64,000 bases of DNA, taken from contig JBOEGG010000005.1 of NCBI GenBank assembly GCA_050633285.1, positions 124,001 to 188,000 on the forward strand, given 5' to 3'. This stretch comes from UBA1672 sp050633285. GTDB taxonomy: Bacteria > Pseudomonadota > Alphaproteobacteria > Micavibrionales > Micavibrionaceae. The position numbers and the translations under genes are program-made. Positions 35,585 through 44,257 of the stretch are shown piece by piece. The number at the start of each line of letters is the position of its first letter. Within the stretch, counting starts at the first letter, position 1. The notes beneath the pieces are model-generated. The model did no database searches, was not told the origin of the DNA, and saw only the letters and a list, made by a program, of their open reading frames with translations.

Positions 35585-35612
35585 TCTTGTTAAGCATATA
35601 ATTATTTTTATG

Positions 35613-35642
35613 AAGAGCGTCTCTTGGGGCGCTCTTTTTTTA
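35613..35642 (+). terminator. rho-independent terminator of sucCD
   Basis: AAGAGCG (35613-35619) pairs with CGCTCTT (35630-35636), followed by a T-run (TTTTTTT). It lies about 28 bp after the sucD stop. Confidence 0.8.
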
Positions 35643-35734
35643 TTATCTTACAGTGTTTTAAATAAAAACGCCTTTGAGTAACAGGTGGTTTCGGTGTATC
35701 CTCTTGATGAGTGTAATTTATAAGGGCTTACGCC

Positions 35735-36295
35735 ATGAACTTTCTTGACCAACTTCCTACAGAACACAGAACATTGTTGGTGAGCCTGCCATATCGGGTT
35801 GGTCTGTTTATCAGTCAAAGTGACGAGACTGGTGGTGATGAGTCTGATGAGGCAGAAATGCAGGCTCTTGATAATATTATTACAGGATATTCGCAGGAAG
35901 TTTTCGGCGCAGAAACTGTTCAATATGTGATTAGTGAAACTGTCTCACGTAAGAGTGAGTGGGATAAGTGGTCGAAGGATCTTGATGGTTTGGATGCGGA
36001 TTGCCATAGGGCCATTGATATTCTTTCAAATGTTGTTGATGATAAAGAAGTTAGTGCGTTTAAAAACCATCTTATTGAAATAGGTGAGTCTGTTGCTTTG
36101 GCGTTCCGTGAGTACGGAGCGCATACCTCTTTGTTTAATAAGATAAGAGTTTATCTCTTCTATATGCGCGGCAAAATGGAGGCCTCTAAGAAGGGGGAAC
36201 TCTATAAGGACTGGGAACAGTTTATCAATATTTCTTTGGATGAACGTAAAGCTTTACGCTTCATTGCAGAGGCACTGAATACAAAATATATATAA
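35735..36295 (+). CDS. hypothetical protein, tandem paralog 1
   Basis: 186 residues, soluble, acidic and helical. It shares with the next gene an N-terminal ‘VSLPYRVG / VSVPYRIG’ motif, an acidic loop followed by EMQAL/EMRAL, a ‘SRKSEWDKWSK / QSKDKWSAWSE’ segment, and ‘GESVALAFREYG / ASAVAQAYGEFG’. This is clear common ancestry by tandem duplication. No signal, membrane segment or known catalytic motif is seen. It lies between sucD and sucA. Confidence 0.75.
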   Translation: MNFLDQLPTEHRTLLVSLPYRVGLFISQSDETGGDESDEAEMQALDNIITGYSQEVFGAETVQYVISETVSRKSEWDKWSKDLDGLDADCHRAIDILSNVVDDKEVSAFKNHLIEIGESVALAFREYGAHTSLFNKIRVYLFYMRGKMEASKKGELYKDWEQFINISLDERKALRFIAEALNTKYI

Positions 36296-36322
36296 TATTA
36301 AAAAGGATGGGGATGTAATCTT

Positions 36323-36871
36323 ATGACACAGCTTTCTGTATTCACGGATGAACAAATTGATTTGATCGTAAGTGTACCATACCGCATTGGCATGAATGTT
36401 AGTTATGCCGAAGATGAAGATGGTGAATTGGATGACGAGCGTGAAATGCGTGCGTTAGAGGCTTGTCTTTCTGAAATGTCCAAGCATGAAGGGCATTGTG
36501 ACTTATCGCGCGAAATCGCGTCTCAAATATTACAATCAAAAGATAAATGGTCAGCATGGTCGGAAGGGGTCTTTAATGTCGCTCCGTTATGTGAGAAGGC
36601 TGTTGCTGAAATTAAAACACAAGCTGGCAAAGATAATGCGAAAGATTATGTTGCGATGTGTTTGGAAATTGCCAGCGCGGTTGCGCAGGCATATGGTGAG
36701 TTTGGTGATGGTGCACATGATGAAAGAGGGTTCTTTGGTAAGGCAATGGGGCGTATTGTTGGTGGTTTCTCTGGTATGAATTCGGATGATGCCAATCACC
36801 CGATGAATGTTAGTGCCGCAGAGGACAGTGCTATCGCAGTGATTAAGGCGGCTCTTCAGAAAAATATATAA
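36323..36871 (+). CDS. hypothetical protein, tandem paralog 2
   Basis: 182 residues. The N-terminal two thirds match the preceding gene, with VSVPYRIGMNVSYAEDEDGE and KDKWSAWSEGVFNVAP. The C-terminal region differs (GFFGKAMGRIVGGFSGMNS, then a final helix), while the first paralog has a longer charged helix. A GGATGGGGATG stretch precedes the ATG. It is 27 bp downstream of its paralog and 122 bp upstream of sucA. Unknown function; the conserved core suggests a fold with helices around the PYR(V/I)G motif. Confidence 0.75.
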   Translation: MTQLSVFTDEQIDLIVSVPYRIGMNVSYAEDEDGELDDEREMRALEACLSEMSKHEGHCDLSREIASQILQSKDKWSAWSEGVFNVAPLCEKAVAEIKTQAGKDNAKDYVAMCLEIASAVAQAYGEFGDGAHDERGFFGKAMGRIVGGFSGMNSDDANHPMNVSAAEDSAIAVIKAALQKNI

Positions 36872-36993
36872 TATTATTAAGGTGGTTTTTTGTCTTTTTT
36901 TGACACACCGCCTTGAAAGCCTGCGCAAGTTGGGCTATGTCACTTGAAGTATATAATTGTTAGTTTTAGATAAATTCATAAGGATCATCATCC

Positions 36994-39903
36994 ATGGAAC
37001 AGGCAGAGCAAGATCAAACATTTTTAAGCGGTGTGAATGCGGAATATATCGCTCATCTTTATGCTCAATATCTTAAAAATCCGTCTAATGTAGATGATAG
37101 CTGGCAAGACTTTTTTAGCGAGCTAAAAGATAATGAAGCCGCATTTTTGAAAGAATTATCGGGGGCAAGCTGGACACCGTCCGAGAATGCAAAAGATAAA
37201 AGGAAATTCGGTAGTGCGGCAGTAGCGCCTGCGGATGGTATTATTGTTGAAGCTGCTAATGATCGCAAAACTGCGAAAAAAGGCGGTGCGGTAAGTAATG
37301 CGGATGTGAAGCAAGCGGCGCTTGATTCTGTTCATGCGTTGATGCTTATTCGTTCTTATCGTTTTCGTGGGCATTTGCTTGCTAATCTTGACCCTTTGGG
37401 GATGAAAGAAATTGGTGATCACCCAGAATTACATCCGGAACATTATGGCTTTACGGATGCTGATTATGATCGTCCGATCTATATCAATGGTATGCTTGGT
37501 ATGGAGCAGGCCACTATGCGTGAGATTTATGCCGCGTTGCGTGAAATCTATGCGGGCACAATTGGTGTCGAATATATGCACCTTAGTGATCCTGATGAGA
37601 GATGTTGGATTCAAGAGCGTATTGAAGAACAGCGCAATAAAACTGAGTTTTCTGTTGAAGGTAAAAAAGCTATTCTTGAACGTTTGACTGCGGCTGAAGG
37701 GTTTGAGCAGTACTTGAATAAGAAACATACAGGTACAAAGCGTTTTGGTATAGATGGTGGGGAAGCGTTAATTCCTGCGATTGAACAAATCATGAAGCGT
37801 GGTGGTCAACTTGGTTTGAAAGAAATTGTTATTGGTATGGCGCACCGTGGGCGTTTGAACGTTCTTGCAAATATTATGGGTAAGCCATTTACAACGATGT
37901 TTGCAGAATTTCAGGGGCAGTCATCCACGCGTGATGATGTTCTTGGTTCGGGTGATGTTAAGTATCACCTTGGTACGTCCAGTGACCGTGATTTTGATGG
38001 TAATAATATTCACTTATCCTTAACAGCTAATCCATCGCACCTTGAATTTGTTAATCCTGTTGTTGTTGGTAAAGTTCGTGCGAAGCAGGTACAGCATGCA
38101 GATCATGAGGCTACGGAAGTTCTTCCGATGTTATTACATGGTGATGCGGCATTTGCAGGGCAAGGGATTATTGCGGAGACATTTATGATCTCTGAGCTTC
38201 CCGGTTATCGTGTTGGTGGTACGGTTCATATCGTTATTAACAACCAGATCGGCTTTACGACTATGCCGAAATTCTCACGTTCCGGCCCATATTGTACCGA
38301 TGTGGCGAAGATGTTAGATGCGCCGATTTTCCATGTGAATGGTGATGATGCAGAAAGTGTTGTCCATGTTGCGCGTGTTGCCACGGAATATCGTCAAAAA
38401 TTCAAGAAAGATGTTGTTCTGGATATTTTCTGTTATCGCCGTTATGGGCATAACGAAGGGGATGAGCCAGCATTCACACAGCCGTTAATGTATAAAAAAA
38501 TTGCAAAGCAGGAAACTGCGCGTAGTAAATATGCAGGGCAGTTGATTAGTGAAGGTGTGATCGATGAGGCAGAGTCTCAAAAAATCAACGATGATTTTAC
38601 GGCAGTTTTAGATGATGCGTTTAATGCCGTTGAAAGTTTCAAGGCAAATGACGCAGATTATCTTGAGGGGGCGTGGGCAGGTTTGAAAGTTGCTTATGGT
38701 GATGATCGACGTGGTACAACCGGTGTTCCTGATAAAGATTTGCAGCGCATTGGTTCTGTTATTACGAATGTTCCAGATGACTTTAACATCAATAAAAAAT
38801 TACAACGTGTTGTTAATGCAAAGACAAAGATGCTTGAAACTGGTGAGGGATTTGACTGGGCAACGGCGGAGGCTTTGGCATTTGGTACATTGATTGATGA
38901 TGGCTATGCAATCCGTTTATCGGGTCAAGATGTTGGTCGCGGTACCTTTTCACAACGTCATGCAATTTGGTATGATCAGGAAAATGAGAAGAAGCACGTC
39001 GCTTTGCAACATATTAAAAAGGATCAGCCAAAAGTTGAAATTCATGACAGTCCGTTGTCCGAAATGGCGGTTTTAGGATTTGAATATGGGTATTCTTTGG
39101 CAGATCCAAAGACTTTGACAATTTGGGAAGCACAATTTGGTGATTTTGCCAATGGTGCGCAAGTGATGATTGATCAGTTTATTTCCTCTGGTGAGAGTAA
39201 GTGGTTGCGTATGTCGGGGCTTGTAATGCTTTTACCGCATGGTTATGAAGGGCAAGGGCCAGAGCACTCTTCCGCACGTTTTGAGCGTTTCTTGCAATTA
39301 TCTGCCGAAGATAACTGGCAGGTTTGTAACTGTACAACACCGGCGAACTACTTCCATGTTTTGCGTCGTCAGATGCATCGTGATTTCCGCAAACCATTGA
39401 TTATGATGACACCGAAATCATTGTTACGTCATAAACTTGCGCAATCAACTGTTGATATGTTTACAGGTGATAGTACTTTCCACCGTGTTCTTTGGGACGA
39501 TGATCGTGGCAGTTTGGCACCGGATGATAAGATTAAGCGTGTTGTTCTTTGTACGGGTAAAGTTTACTACGACTTGTTACAAGAGCGTCGTGATCGTGAT
39601 CTGAAAGATGTTACTATCCTGCGTCTTGAGCAGATTTATCCATTCCCGACGAGAGCTTTGGGTGTTGAACTCACACCGTTCCCGAATGCGGATGTGGTAT
39701 GGTGTCAAGAAGAGCCGGCAAATCAAGGGCCGTGGTCTTTTGTTGATCGTGAAATTGAGGCGGCACTTGGTGAGATTAATCATAAAGCTGGGCGTCCGAA
39801 ATATGCAGGGCGTGTTGCTGCGGCATCTCCGGCGACGGGTTCGAATGCACGTCACCATGCGGAGCAGGCAGCTCTTGTAGATGATGCTCTCACTGTTAAG
39901 TAA
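36994..39903 (+). CDS. sucA: 2-oxoglutarate dehydrogenase E1 component
   Basis: 969 residues; a thiamine-diphosphate enzyme that decarboxylates 2-oxoglutarate and succinylates the E2 lipoyl group. Motifs are the N-terminal E2-binding segment EYIAHLYAQYLKNPSNVDDS, IGMAHRGRLNVLANIMGKP, the ThDP site GDAAFAGQGIIAETF with INNQIGFTT, and the C-terminal LLPHGYEGQGPEHSSAR and VVWCQEEPANQGPW. AAGGATC precedes the ATG. A terminator follows, and odhB is 4.3 kb away. Confidence 0.97.
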   Translation: MEQAEQDQTFLSGVNAEYIAHLYAQYLKNPSNVDDSWQDFFSELKDNEAAFLKELSGASWTPSENAKDKRKFGSAAVAPADGIIVEAANDRKTAKKGGAVSNADVKQAALDSVHALMLIRSYRFRGHLLANLDPLGMKEIGDHPELHPEHYGFTDADYDRPIYINGMLGMEQATMREIYAALREIYAGTIGVEYMHLSDPDERCWIQERIEEQRNKTEFSVEGKKAILERLTAAEGFEQYLNKKHTGTKRFGIDGGEALIPAIEQIMKRGGQLGLKEIVIGMAHRGRLNVLANIMGKPFTTMFAEFQGQSSTRDDVLGSGDVKYHLGTSSDRDFDGNNIHLSLTANPSHLEFVNPVVVGKVRAKQVQHADHEATEVLPMLLHGDAAFAGQGIIAETFMISELPGYRVGGTVHIVINNQIGFTTMPKFSRSGPYCTDVAKMLDAPIFHVNGDDAESVVHVARVATEYRQKFKKDVVLDIFCYRRYGHNEGDEPAFTQPLMYKKIAKQETARSKYAGQLISEGVIDEAESQKINDDFTAVLDDAFNAVESFKANDADYLEGAWAGLKVAYGDDRRGTTGVPDKDLQRIGSVITNVPDDFNINKKLQRVVNAKTKMLETGEGFDWATAEALAFGTLIDDGYAIRLSGQDVGRGTFSQRHAIWYDQENEKKHVALQHIKKDQPKVEIHDSPLSEMAVLGFEYGYSLADPKTLTIWEAQFGDFANGAQVMIDQFISSGESKWLRMSGLVMLLPHGYEGQGPEHSSARFERFLQLSAEDNWQVCNCTTPANYFHVLRRQMHRDFRKPLIMMTPKSLLRHKLAQSTVDMFTGDSTFHRVLWDDDRGSLAPDDKIKRVVLCTGKVYYDLLQERRDRDLKDVTILRLEQIYPFPTRALGVELTPFPNADVVWCQEEPANQGPWSFVDREIEAALGEINHKAGRPKYAGRVAAASPATGSNARHHAEQAALVDDALTVK

Positions 39904-39928
39904 TTAAATCTCTCTTATCTGAATTTTT

Positions 39929-39960
39929 AAAAGGCTCCTCATTGTAAGGGGCCTTTTTAT
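39929..39960 (+). terminator. rho-independent terminator of sucA
   Basis: AAAAGGCTCC (39929-39938) pairs with GGGGCCTTTT (39948-39957) around TCATTGTAA, with a T-run. Stem-loop and T-run are typical. It lies 26 bp after the sucA stop. Confidence 0.85.
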
Positions 39961-40024
39961 TTTCCAAGGCTTTTGTATTATCTGTCGTCTTATGGACATG
40001 ATATTATTTATGCGGGAGAGTTTT

Positions 40025-40435
40025 ATGTTTAAATATTTTTTGTTTATATCCGTCATTTTTATGTGTGGGGCAACGCCATCATGGGCGTGTAAGTGTAGAT
40101 ATCCTACGCCTGAGCGAGATCATGAATTGATCCAAGAGGTTGATATCATCGCAACGGTATATGTTACAAAAGGTGCAGTGACAAAGTTTCAACCGAGAAG
40201 TACGCAGGGCGTTGTAATCGTAAACCCTTTACATGTTTATAAGGGCGCATTTTTGCAGGAGAAAAATGTTAAAATTCATGTTCAATTGGCAGGATCATGC
40301 ACGCGGTTGTTACCGGTGGATACGTATCAGGATGTATTACTTTTTGAGGAGGGCGGTGTTCTTAGTATGCGTAGTATGTGCACCCAAATATCTTCTGATG
40401 CGTGGAAAATGTTGAAAGGAAAGCGTGATGAATAA
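40025..40435 (+). CDS. exported protein with TIMP/NTR-like cysteine pattern, paralog 1
   Basis: 136 residues. The signal peptide is MFKYFLFISVIFMCGATPSW-A, and the predicted mature protein begins directly CKCRYPTPE. Mature cysteines fall at 1, 3, 71 and 98, close to the C1-C70 and C3-C99 disulfides of animal TIMP/NTR domains. A beta-rich middle and a final short helix follow. The start at 40025 has GGGAGAG upstream; a longer frame to 39992 would bury the signal. Bacterial proteins of this CxC type are mostly uncharacterised. It is coupled to the next gene, with an 8-nt overlap. Confidence 0.75.
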   Translation: MFKYFLFISVIFMCGATPSWACKCRYPTPERDHELIQEVDIIATVYVTKGAVTKFQPRSTQGVVIVNPLHVYKGAFLQEKNVKIHVQLAGSCTRLLPVDTYQDVLLFEEGGVLSMRSMCTQISSDAWKMLKGKRDE

Positions 40436-40847
40436 ATTGTTTTCTTATGTGTTTGTTGCCATCCTGTTCGGGAATATTTGTTCTGTAGCTGCATGTGATT
40501 GTGCGACGCCTTCACCAAATATGGATGAAGAAGTATTATCCGGTATAGATGTTGTAGGGCGCTTTATCGTTGTCGATCACAAAATACCTGATTGGGGTGG
40601 TTCTGCCCCGTATTATAATGTTTATACGTTGGGTGTTGAGCAGTTATATCGTGGTGAGATTTTAGTCAATGCAGATTCTAATATAGTTAACATTCAGGCC
40701 ATAAGTGATGGCGCGAATGGTTGTGCGCGGTATATTGAGGTTGGAAAGAGTTACGATTTATTATTGTTACGCATGGACAGTGGATATACCCTTACAGGGC
40801 AGTGCACTGAATTGTCTGATGAAATGTGGGATGCCTTGAAAAAATGA
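40428..40847 (+). CDS. exported protein with TIMP/NTR-like cysteine pattern, paralog 2
   Basis: 139 residues. The signal peptide ends SVAA and the mature protein begins CDCATPSPN, with mature Cys at 1, 3, 77 and 104. It shares with its upstream neighbour the CxC start, an LYRGE/VYKGA strand, the GCARY/SCTRL third Cys, a YDLLLL/YQDVLLF strand, and a final CTEL/CTQI plus W. The sequence V-A-A-C also fits a lipobox, so lipidation of Cys1 is an alternative to a free N-terminal Cys. AAAGGA precedes the ATG, which lies inside the end of the first gene. Confidence 0.75.
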   Translation: MNKLFSYVFVAILFGNICSVAACDCATPSPNMDEEVLSGIDVVGRFIVVDHKIPDWGGSAPYYNVYTLGVEQLYRGEILVNADSNIVNIQAISDGANGCARYIEVGKSYDLLLLRMDSGYTLTGQCTELSDEMWDALKK

Positions 40848-40852
40848 TTTTT

Positions 40853-41293
40853 TTAGGATGCATGACGGACGTTTGTTTGATCTTGCGTATTGGCATGCGT
40901 TAATGTGAGCATCGTTTGTTTTATGGTGTTTGTTATATGCTCATACGCTGTGTCCAGAAAACCGTCCGGTAGGTCGTTACGTCTGGATAAGTTTGCCATT
41001 AATATATCAGCGCGATTTATGAGAGCTTTTGTTCCTTCTGTCGGGTATTGAAGGAATTTTTGTTGTTGTAGATTTATGGGTTCGATAGCCCATTGAGACA
41101 ATAGATAATATGCATCATTTCTTTTTGACTTTGGTAAGAAAGCCGTAATGTTGAAATTAATTAAACTGAGGCCGGTGACATCATTTTTTGCGCTAACAAT
41201 TGCATTTGCACGCATTCTTTCAAATGGTGTTTTGATCGTTGTCCCCGAATAGTCACGTGCGTCCATTGCCGTGTGTGGTTTGGCCGTGTGCAT
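40853..41293 (-). CDS. hypothetical protein
   Basis: 146 residues, soluble, mixed charge, no signal or membrane segment. It contains ERMRANAIVSAKNDVTGLSL, a KSKRNDAYYLLSQWAIEPIN segment and a helical C-terminus. Not recognised. It is convergent with the TIMP-like pair (5 bp gap), and its promoter region overlaps a nested inverted repeat at 41321-41385. Confidence 0.6.
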   Translation of the reverse strand: MHTAKPHTAMDARDYSGTTIKTPFERMRANAIVSAKNDVTGLSLINFNITAFLPKSKRNDAYYLLSQWAIEPINLQQQKFLQYPTEGTKALINRADILMANLSRRNDLPDGFLDTAYEHITNTIKQTMLTLTHANTQDQTNVRHAS

Positions 41294-41320
41294 TTTGCCC
41301 CCTTGGTTCTTTGTATTTAT

Positions 41321-41385
41321 TTATGGCACTACTGTGTCGTCATTTACGTACTTAAATACGTTTTGACCCTTATGATGTGCCATAA
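41321..41385. repeat. nested inverted repeat
   Basis: Outer arms TTATGGCAC (41321-41329) and GTGCCATAA (41377-41385) are a perfect 9-bp inverted repeat. Inside them is a second palindrome, ACGTA-CTTAAA-TACGT (41346-41361). The element lies between divergent genes (unknown at 40853, thiE at 41528). It may be an operator array, a structured RNA or a small mobile remnant. Confidence 0.55.
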
Positions 41386-41527
41386 GTTAAAGCAAAGTCC
41401 TGTCTCATTTGGTTATTATCGAAAGAATAGTCGATAGAGTTCTTTTTATGCAAGAAAATTGAAGAAAAGATTAAGATGATGTGCTTTTCCTTGACTTCAT
41501 TATGTGTGATCTGCACTCTCTTCCACC

Positions 41528-42169
41528 ATGACGTATAGAACATCTTTTGACCTTTCTGTTTATTTTGTTGCTGACCCTTCGGTGTGTGGTGGTCGGCGGA
41601 TAGAAGATGTTGTTGAGGCTGCGGTGCGTGGTGGTGTGACGATGGTGCAGCTTCGTAATAAAATTGATTCGGCTGATATTATTCTTGAACAGGCACGGTC
41701 TATACAAGGTATTTTGGCCGATTCTAATATTTCTTTTCTAATGAATGATCATGTTGAGATCGCCGCAAAAATTAATGCGGATGGTGTACATATCGGACAG
41801 GGAGATATGGATGCTCGTCAGGCGCGCTCGATCATTGGTGAGGGAAAAATTCTTGGACTGACGGCGTATACACGTACACATTATGATTTGATTGATCCTG
41901 ATGTGATTGATTATGTGGGAACAGGCCCGTTTTATTCAACACTGACGAAGCCTGATAAGGCGGTTTTAGGGGCAGACGGTTTTAAGGTGTTAAGTGAGAG
42001 TGTATCTGTTCCTGTGGTTGGGATAGGGGGGATTACTCCAGATAATGCTGTGGATGTTATATGTGCGGGCGCGGCAGGGGTCGCGATGATGCGGAGTGTG
42101 AGTGAAGCGGACGATCCTTCGGTTGCTGTATCAAATTTTGTGTCTGCTGTTGCGCAGGCACGTCAATAA
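41528..42169 (+). CDS. thiE: thiamine-phosphate synthase
   Basis: 213 residues; joins HMP-pyrophosphate and thiazole phosphate to make thiamine phosphate. Motifs are GVTMVQLRNK, FLMNDHVEIAAKINADGVH, IGQGDMD, YVGTGPFYSTLTKPDK and PVVGIGGITPDNA. First of a thiE-thiD-thiL string. No Shine-Dalgarno is visible before the ATG (CTTCCACC). I looked for a TPP riboswitch (THI box) in the upstream 230 bp and did not see one. Confidence 0.95.
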   Translation: MTYRTSFDLSVYFVADPSVCGGRRIEDVVEAAVRGGVTMVQLRNKIDSADIILEQARSIQGILADSNISFLMNDHVEIAAKINADGVHIGQGDMDARQARSIIGEGKILGLTAYTRTHYDLIDPDVIDYVGTGPFYSTLTKPDKAVLGADGFKVLSESVSVPVVGIGGITPDNAVDVICAGAAGVAMMRSVSEADDPSVAVSNFVSAVAQARQ

Positions 42170-42179
42170 GGGGGGATTT

Positions 42180-43004
42180 ATGTCCTTAATACCAAATGTA
42201 TTAACAATTGCGGGGTCAGATTCATCTGGTGGTGCGGGTGTGCAAGCGGATTTGAAGACGTTTGGCGCACTTGGTGTGTATGGAATGAGTGTTATAACGG
42301 CGTTAACGGCACAAAATACGGTTGGGGTACGTAGTGTTGTTTCTGTGCCTGCGCGTTTTGTTCGCGATCAAATTGATGCAGTGTTTGATGATGTTGATGT
42401 GTCGGCCGTTAAAATTGGGATGCTTGCCTCGGCTGATATTATAAATGCAGTGGCCGATTCTCTAGAAGAATATAAACCTGATTATGTTGTTTTTGACCCT
42501 GTTATGGTTTCAACAAGCGGGGATGTCTTGATTGATATTGCGGCAATTGATGCAATGAAGAATCGGCTATTTCCTCTTGTTAATTTGATTACCCCGAACA
42601 TTCCGGAGGCTGAAAAGTTGTTGCGTAAGGCTGTGTTGGATATGGAGGTTGCGGCGCAGGGGCTGTGTGATATGGGTGTGCGTGGGGCTTTGTTAAAAGG
42701 CGGGCATCTCAAAGGGGATGTTATGCGCGATGTTCTTGTCCATGATGGTGTTGTTAAGGCATATGAGGCACCGCGCGTTGTGACACGCAATACGCATGGA
42801 ACGGGGTGTACTTTATCTTCTGCGATTGCGGCGTATCTTGCACATGGTTTGAGTGTTGATGATGCGTGTGGGCGGGCAAAAACCTACCTTACAGGTGCAT
42901 TGAAATCCGCAGATATGTTGAATGTCGGGAGTGATGATGTGCTTGGCCATGGTCCTGTCCATCATTTCCATGCCTATCAAAATGTTAGTAAGGTGGCGGA
43001 ATAA
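42180..43004 (+). CDS. thiD: hydroxymethylpyrimidine/phosphomethylpyrimidine kinase
   Basis: 274 residues; makes HMP-pyrophosphate for ThiE. The N-terminus is NVLTIAGSDSSGGAGVQADLK, with ALGVYGMSVITALTAQNT, the mid-protein VFDPVMVSTSG and LITPNIPEAEKLL, and the ATP/anion-hole region NTHGTGCTLSSAIAAYLA. The ATG at 42180 follows AAGGGGGG; the longer in-frame ORF from 42102 overlaps thiE. 10 bp after thiE. Confidence 0.96.
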   Translation: MSLIPNVLTIAGSDSSGGAGVQADLKTFGALGVYGMSVITALTAQNTVGVRSVVSVPARFVRDQIDAVFDDVDVSAVKIGMLASADIINAVADSLEEYKPDYVVFDPVMVSTSGDVLIDIAAIDAMKNRLFPLVNLITPNIPEAEKLLRKAVLDMEVAAQGLCDMGVRGALLKGGHLKGDVMRDVLVHDGVVKAYEAPRVVTRNTHGTGCTLSSAIAAYLAHGLSVDDACGRAKTYLTGALKSADMLNVGSDDVLGHGPVHHFHAYQNVSKVAE

Positions 43005-43007
43005 GTC

Positions 43008-43979
43008 ATGGATGAATTTGAAATGATTGAGCGTTATTTTCGTCCCTTAACGAATGGTTATGGTGGTTGCGCGGATCTTTGTGATGATGCGGCGGTGCTT
43101 GATATTCCTGATGGTTACGAAGTTGTCGTGACGAGTGACACATTGAATGAAGGTGTTCACTTTATGAGAGGGGAAGCACCGGAAAATATTGCATGTAAGG
43201 CGCTTCGTGTGAATTTATCCGATCTTGCCTCTATGGGGGCGCGGCCTTTTTCTTATCAATTAAATATCGCTTTTCCGGATAAGCCAATTGATGAAGATTG
43301 GATCTCAGCATTTACGGGTGCTCTGGCAAAGGATAATGCGAAGTTTCATGTTTTCTGTTCCGGTGGTGATACGACGCGCATTCATGCGGATTGTTTGTCG
43401 ATTTCGATCACCGCCATTGGAGTTGTGCCGAAAGGGCAAGCGGTGCGCCGTAATGGTGCGAAGGATGGTGACGTCATTATTATGACCGGCCCTGTTGGAG
43501 ATGCTGCTTTGGGGCTTAAGGCTTTGCAGGAGGGTTTGGATCCAAAATTATATAGTAACGCGATTACACGGCACCGTGTGCCTGTTCCAAGAGTCGGGAT
43601 AGAGGAGGTTGTGCGTCAGTATGCACATGCGGCGGCGGATATTTCCGATGGTTTACTTGCCGATTGTATGAATATTGCACGTGCTTCGGGTTTGGGTGTG
43701 GAAATTGATATGCAAAAATTTGAATTTTCAAAAGACGTACAGTATGGATTGCAAAATAATGCAATTTCTTATGAAGAAATTTTGTGTGGTGGTGATGATT
43801 ATGAGCTGATTTTGGCTGTTAAAGAAAGTTCTGTTAATGTTTTACTTGAAGAATTGCAGGAAAATAAATTAAATCAGTTGGTTGTAGGGTGTTTTGTTGA
43901 TTCTAAAGTGGGTTTTAGGGTATTAAATTCTGGCTCGCATCGTATTGATTTTAAAAGCCTTGGTTGGAAACATTTTTGA
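43008..43979 (+). CDS. thiL: thiamine-monophosphate kinase
   Basis: 323 residues; phosphorylates thiamine monophosphate to the active diphosphate used by SucA. Motifs are DDAAVLDIPDGYEVVVTSD, ACKALRVNLSDLASMGARP, FCSGGDTTR, GDVIIMTGPVGDAALG, and HAAADISDGLLADCMNIA. It starts 3 bp after thiD. Having the ThDP-making step beside a ThDP-dependent dehydrogenase is functionally coherent. Confidence 0.95.
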   Translation: MDEFEMIERYFRPLTNGYGGCADLCDDAAVLDIPDGYEVVVTSDTLNEGVHFMRGEAPENIACKALRVNLSDLASMGARPFSYQLNIAFPDKPIDEDWISAFTGALAKDNAKFHVFCSGGDTTRIHADCLSISITAIGVVPKGQAVRRNGAKDGDVIIMTGPVGDAALGLKALQEGLDPKLYSNAITRHRVPVPRVGIEEVVRQYAHAAADISDGLLADCMNIARASGLGVEIDMQKFEFSKDVQYGLQNNAISYEEILCGGDDYELILAVKESSVNVLLEELQENKLNQLVVGCFVDSKVGFRVLNSGSHRIDFKSLGWKHF

Positions 43980-44257
43980 TGTATTTTGTTCGTATAAATT
44001 TAGGTGTACGTCTTTATTGTTGATGGTTTTATTTTTTGTTGATTCGTTGTTCAATGATTATTTTAGAATATGAAAGCGTATCGTGTGCATACAATATAAT
44101 GCAGCTTTTGTGAGTTTTGCATTGCTCTGCCCCTTGCGTTTGCCTAAAGTTAGGGGTAATAAAGACCGACTTAATATAAGCAGTCGATTTTTGGTTTTAG
44201 TCTGCGTATATTATCTAAAGAATTATGAGCGAATTAAATACGGAAGAGAGCAGGATC

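Noticed and set aside
40025..40090. Lipoprotein signal in the first TIMP-like protein
   Set aside because: The residues before the Cys are S-W-A, which do not fit a lipobox; a signal peptidase I site (A|C) fits better.
41386..41527. TPP riboswitch before thiE
   Set aside because: No CTGAGA or ACCTGA THI-box elements are present in the leader.
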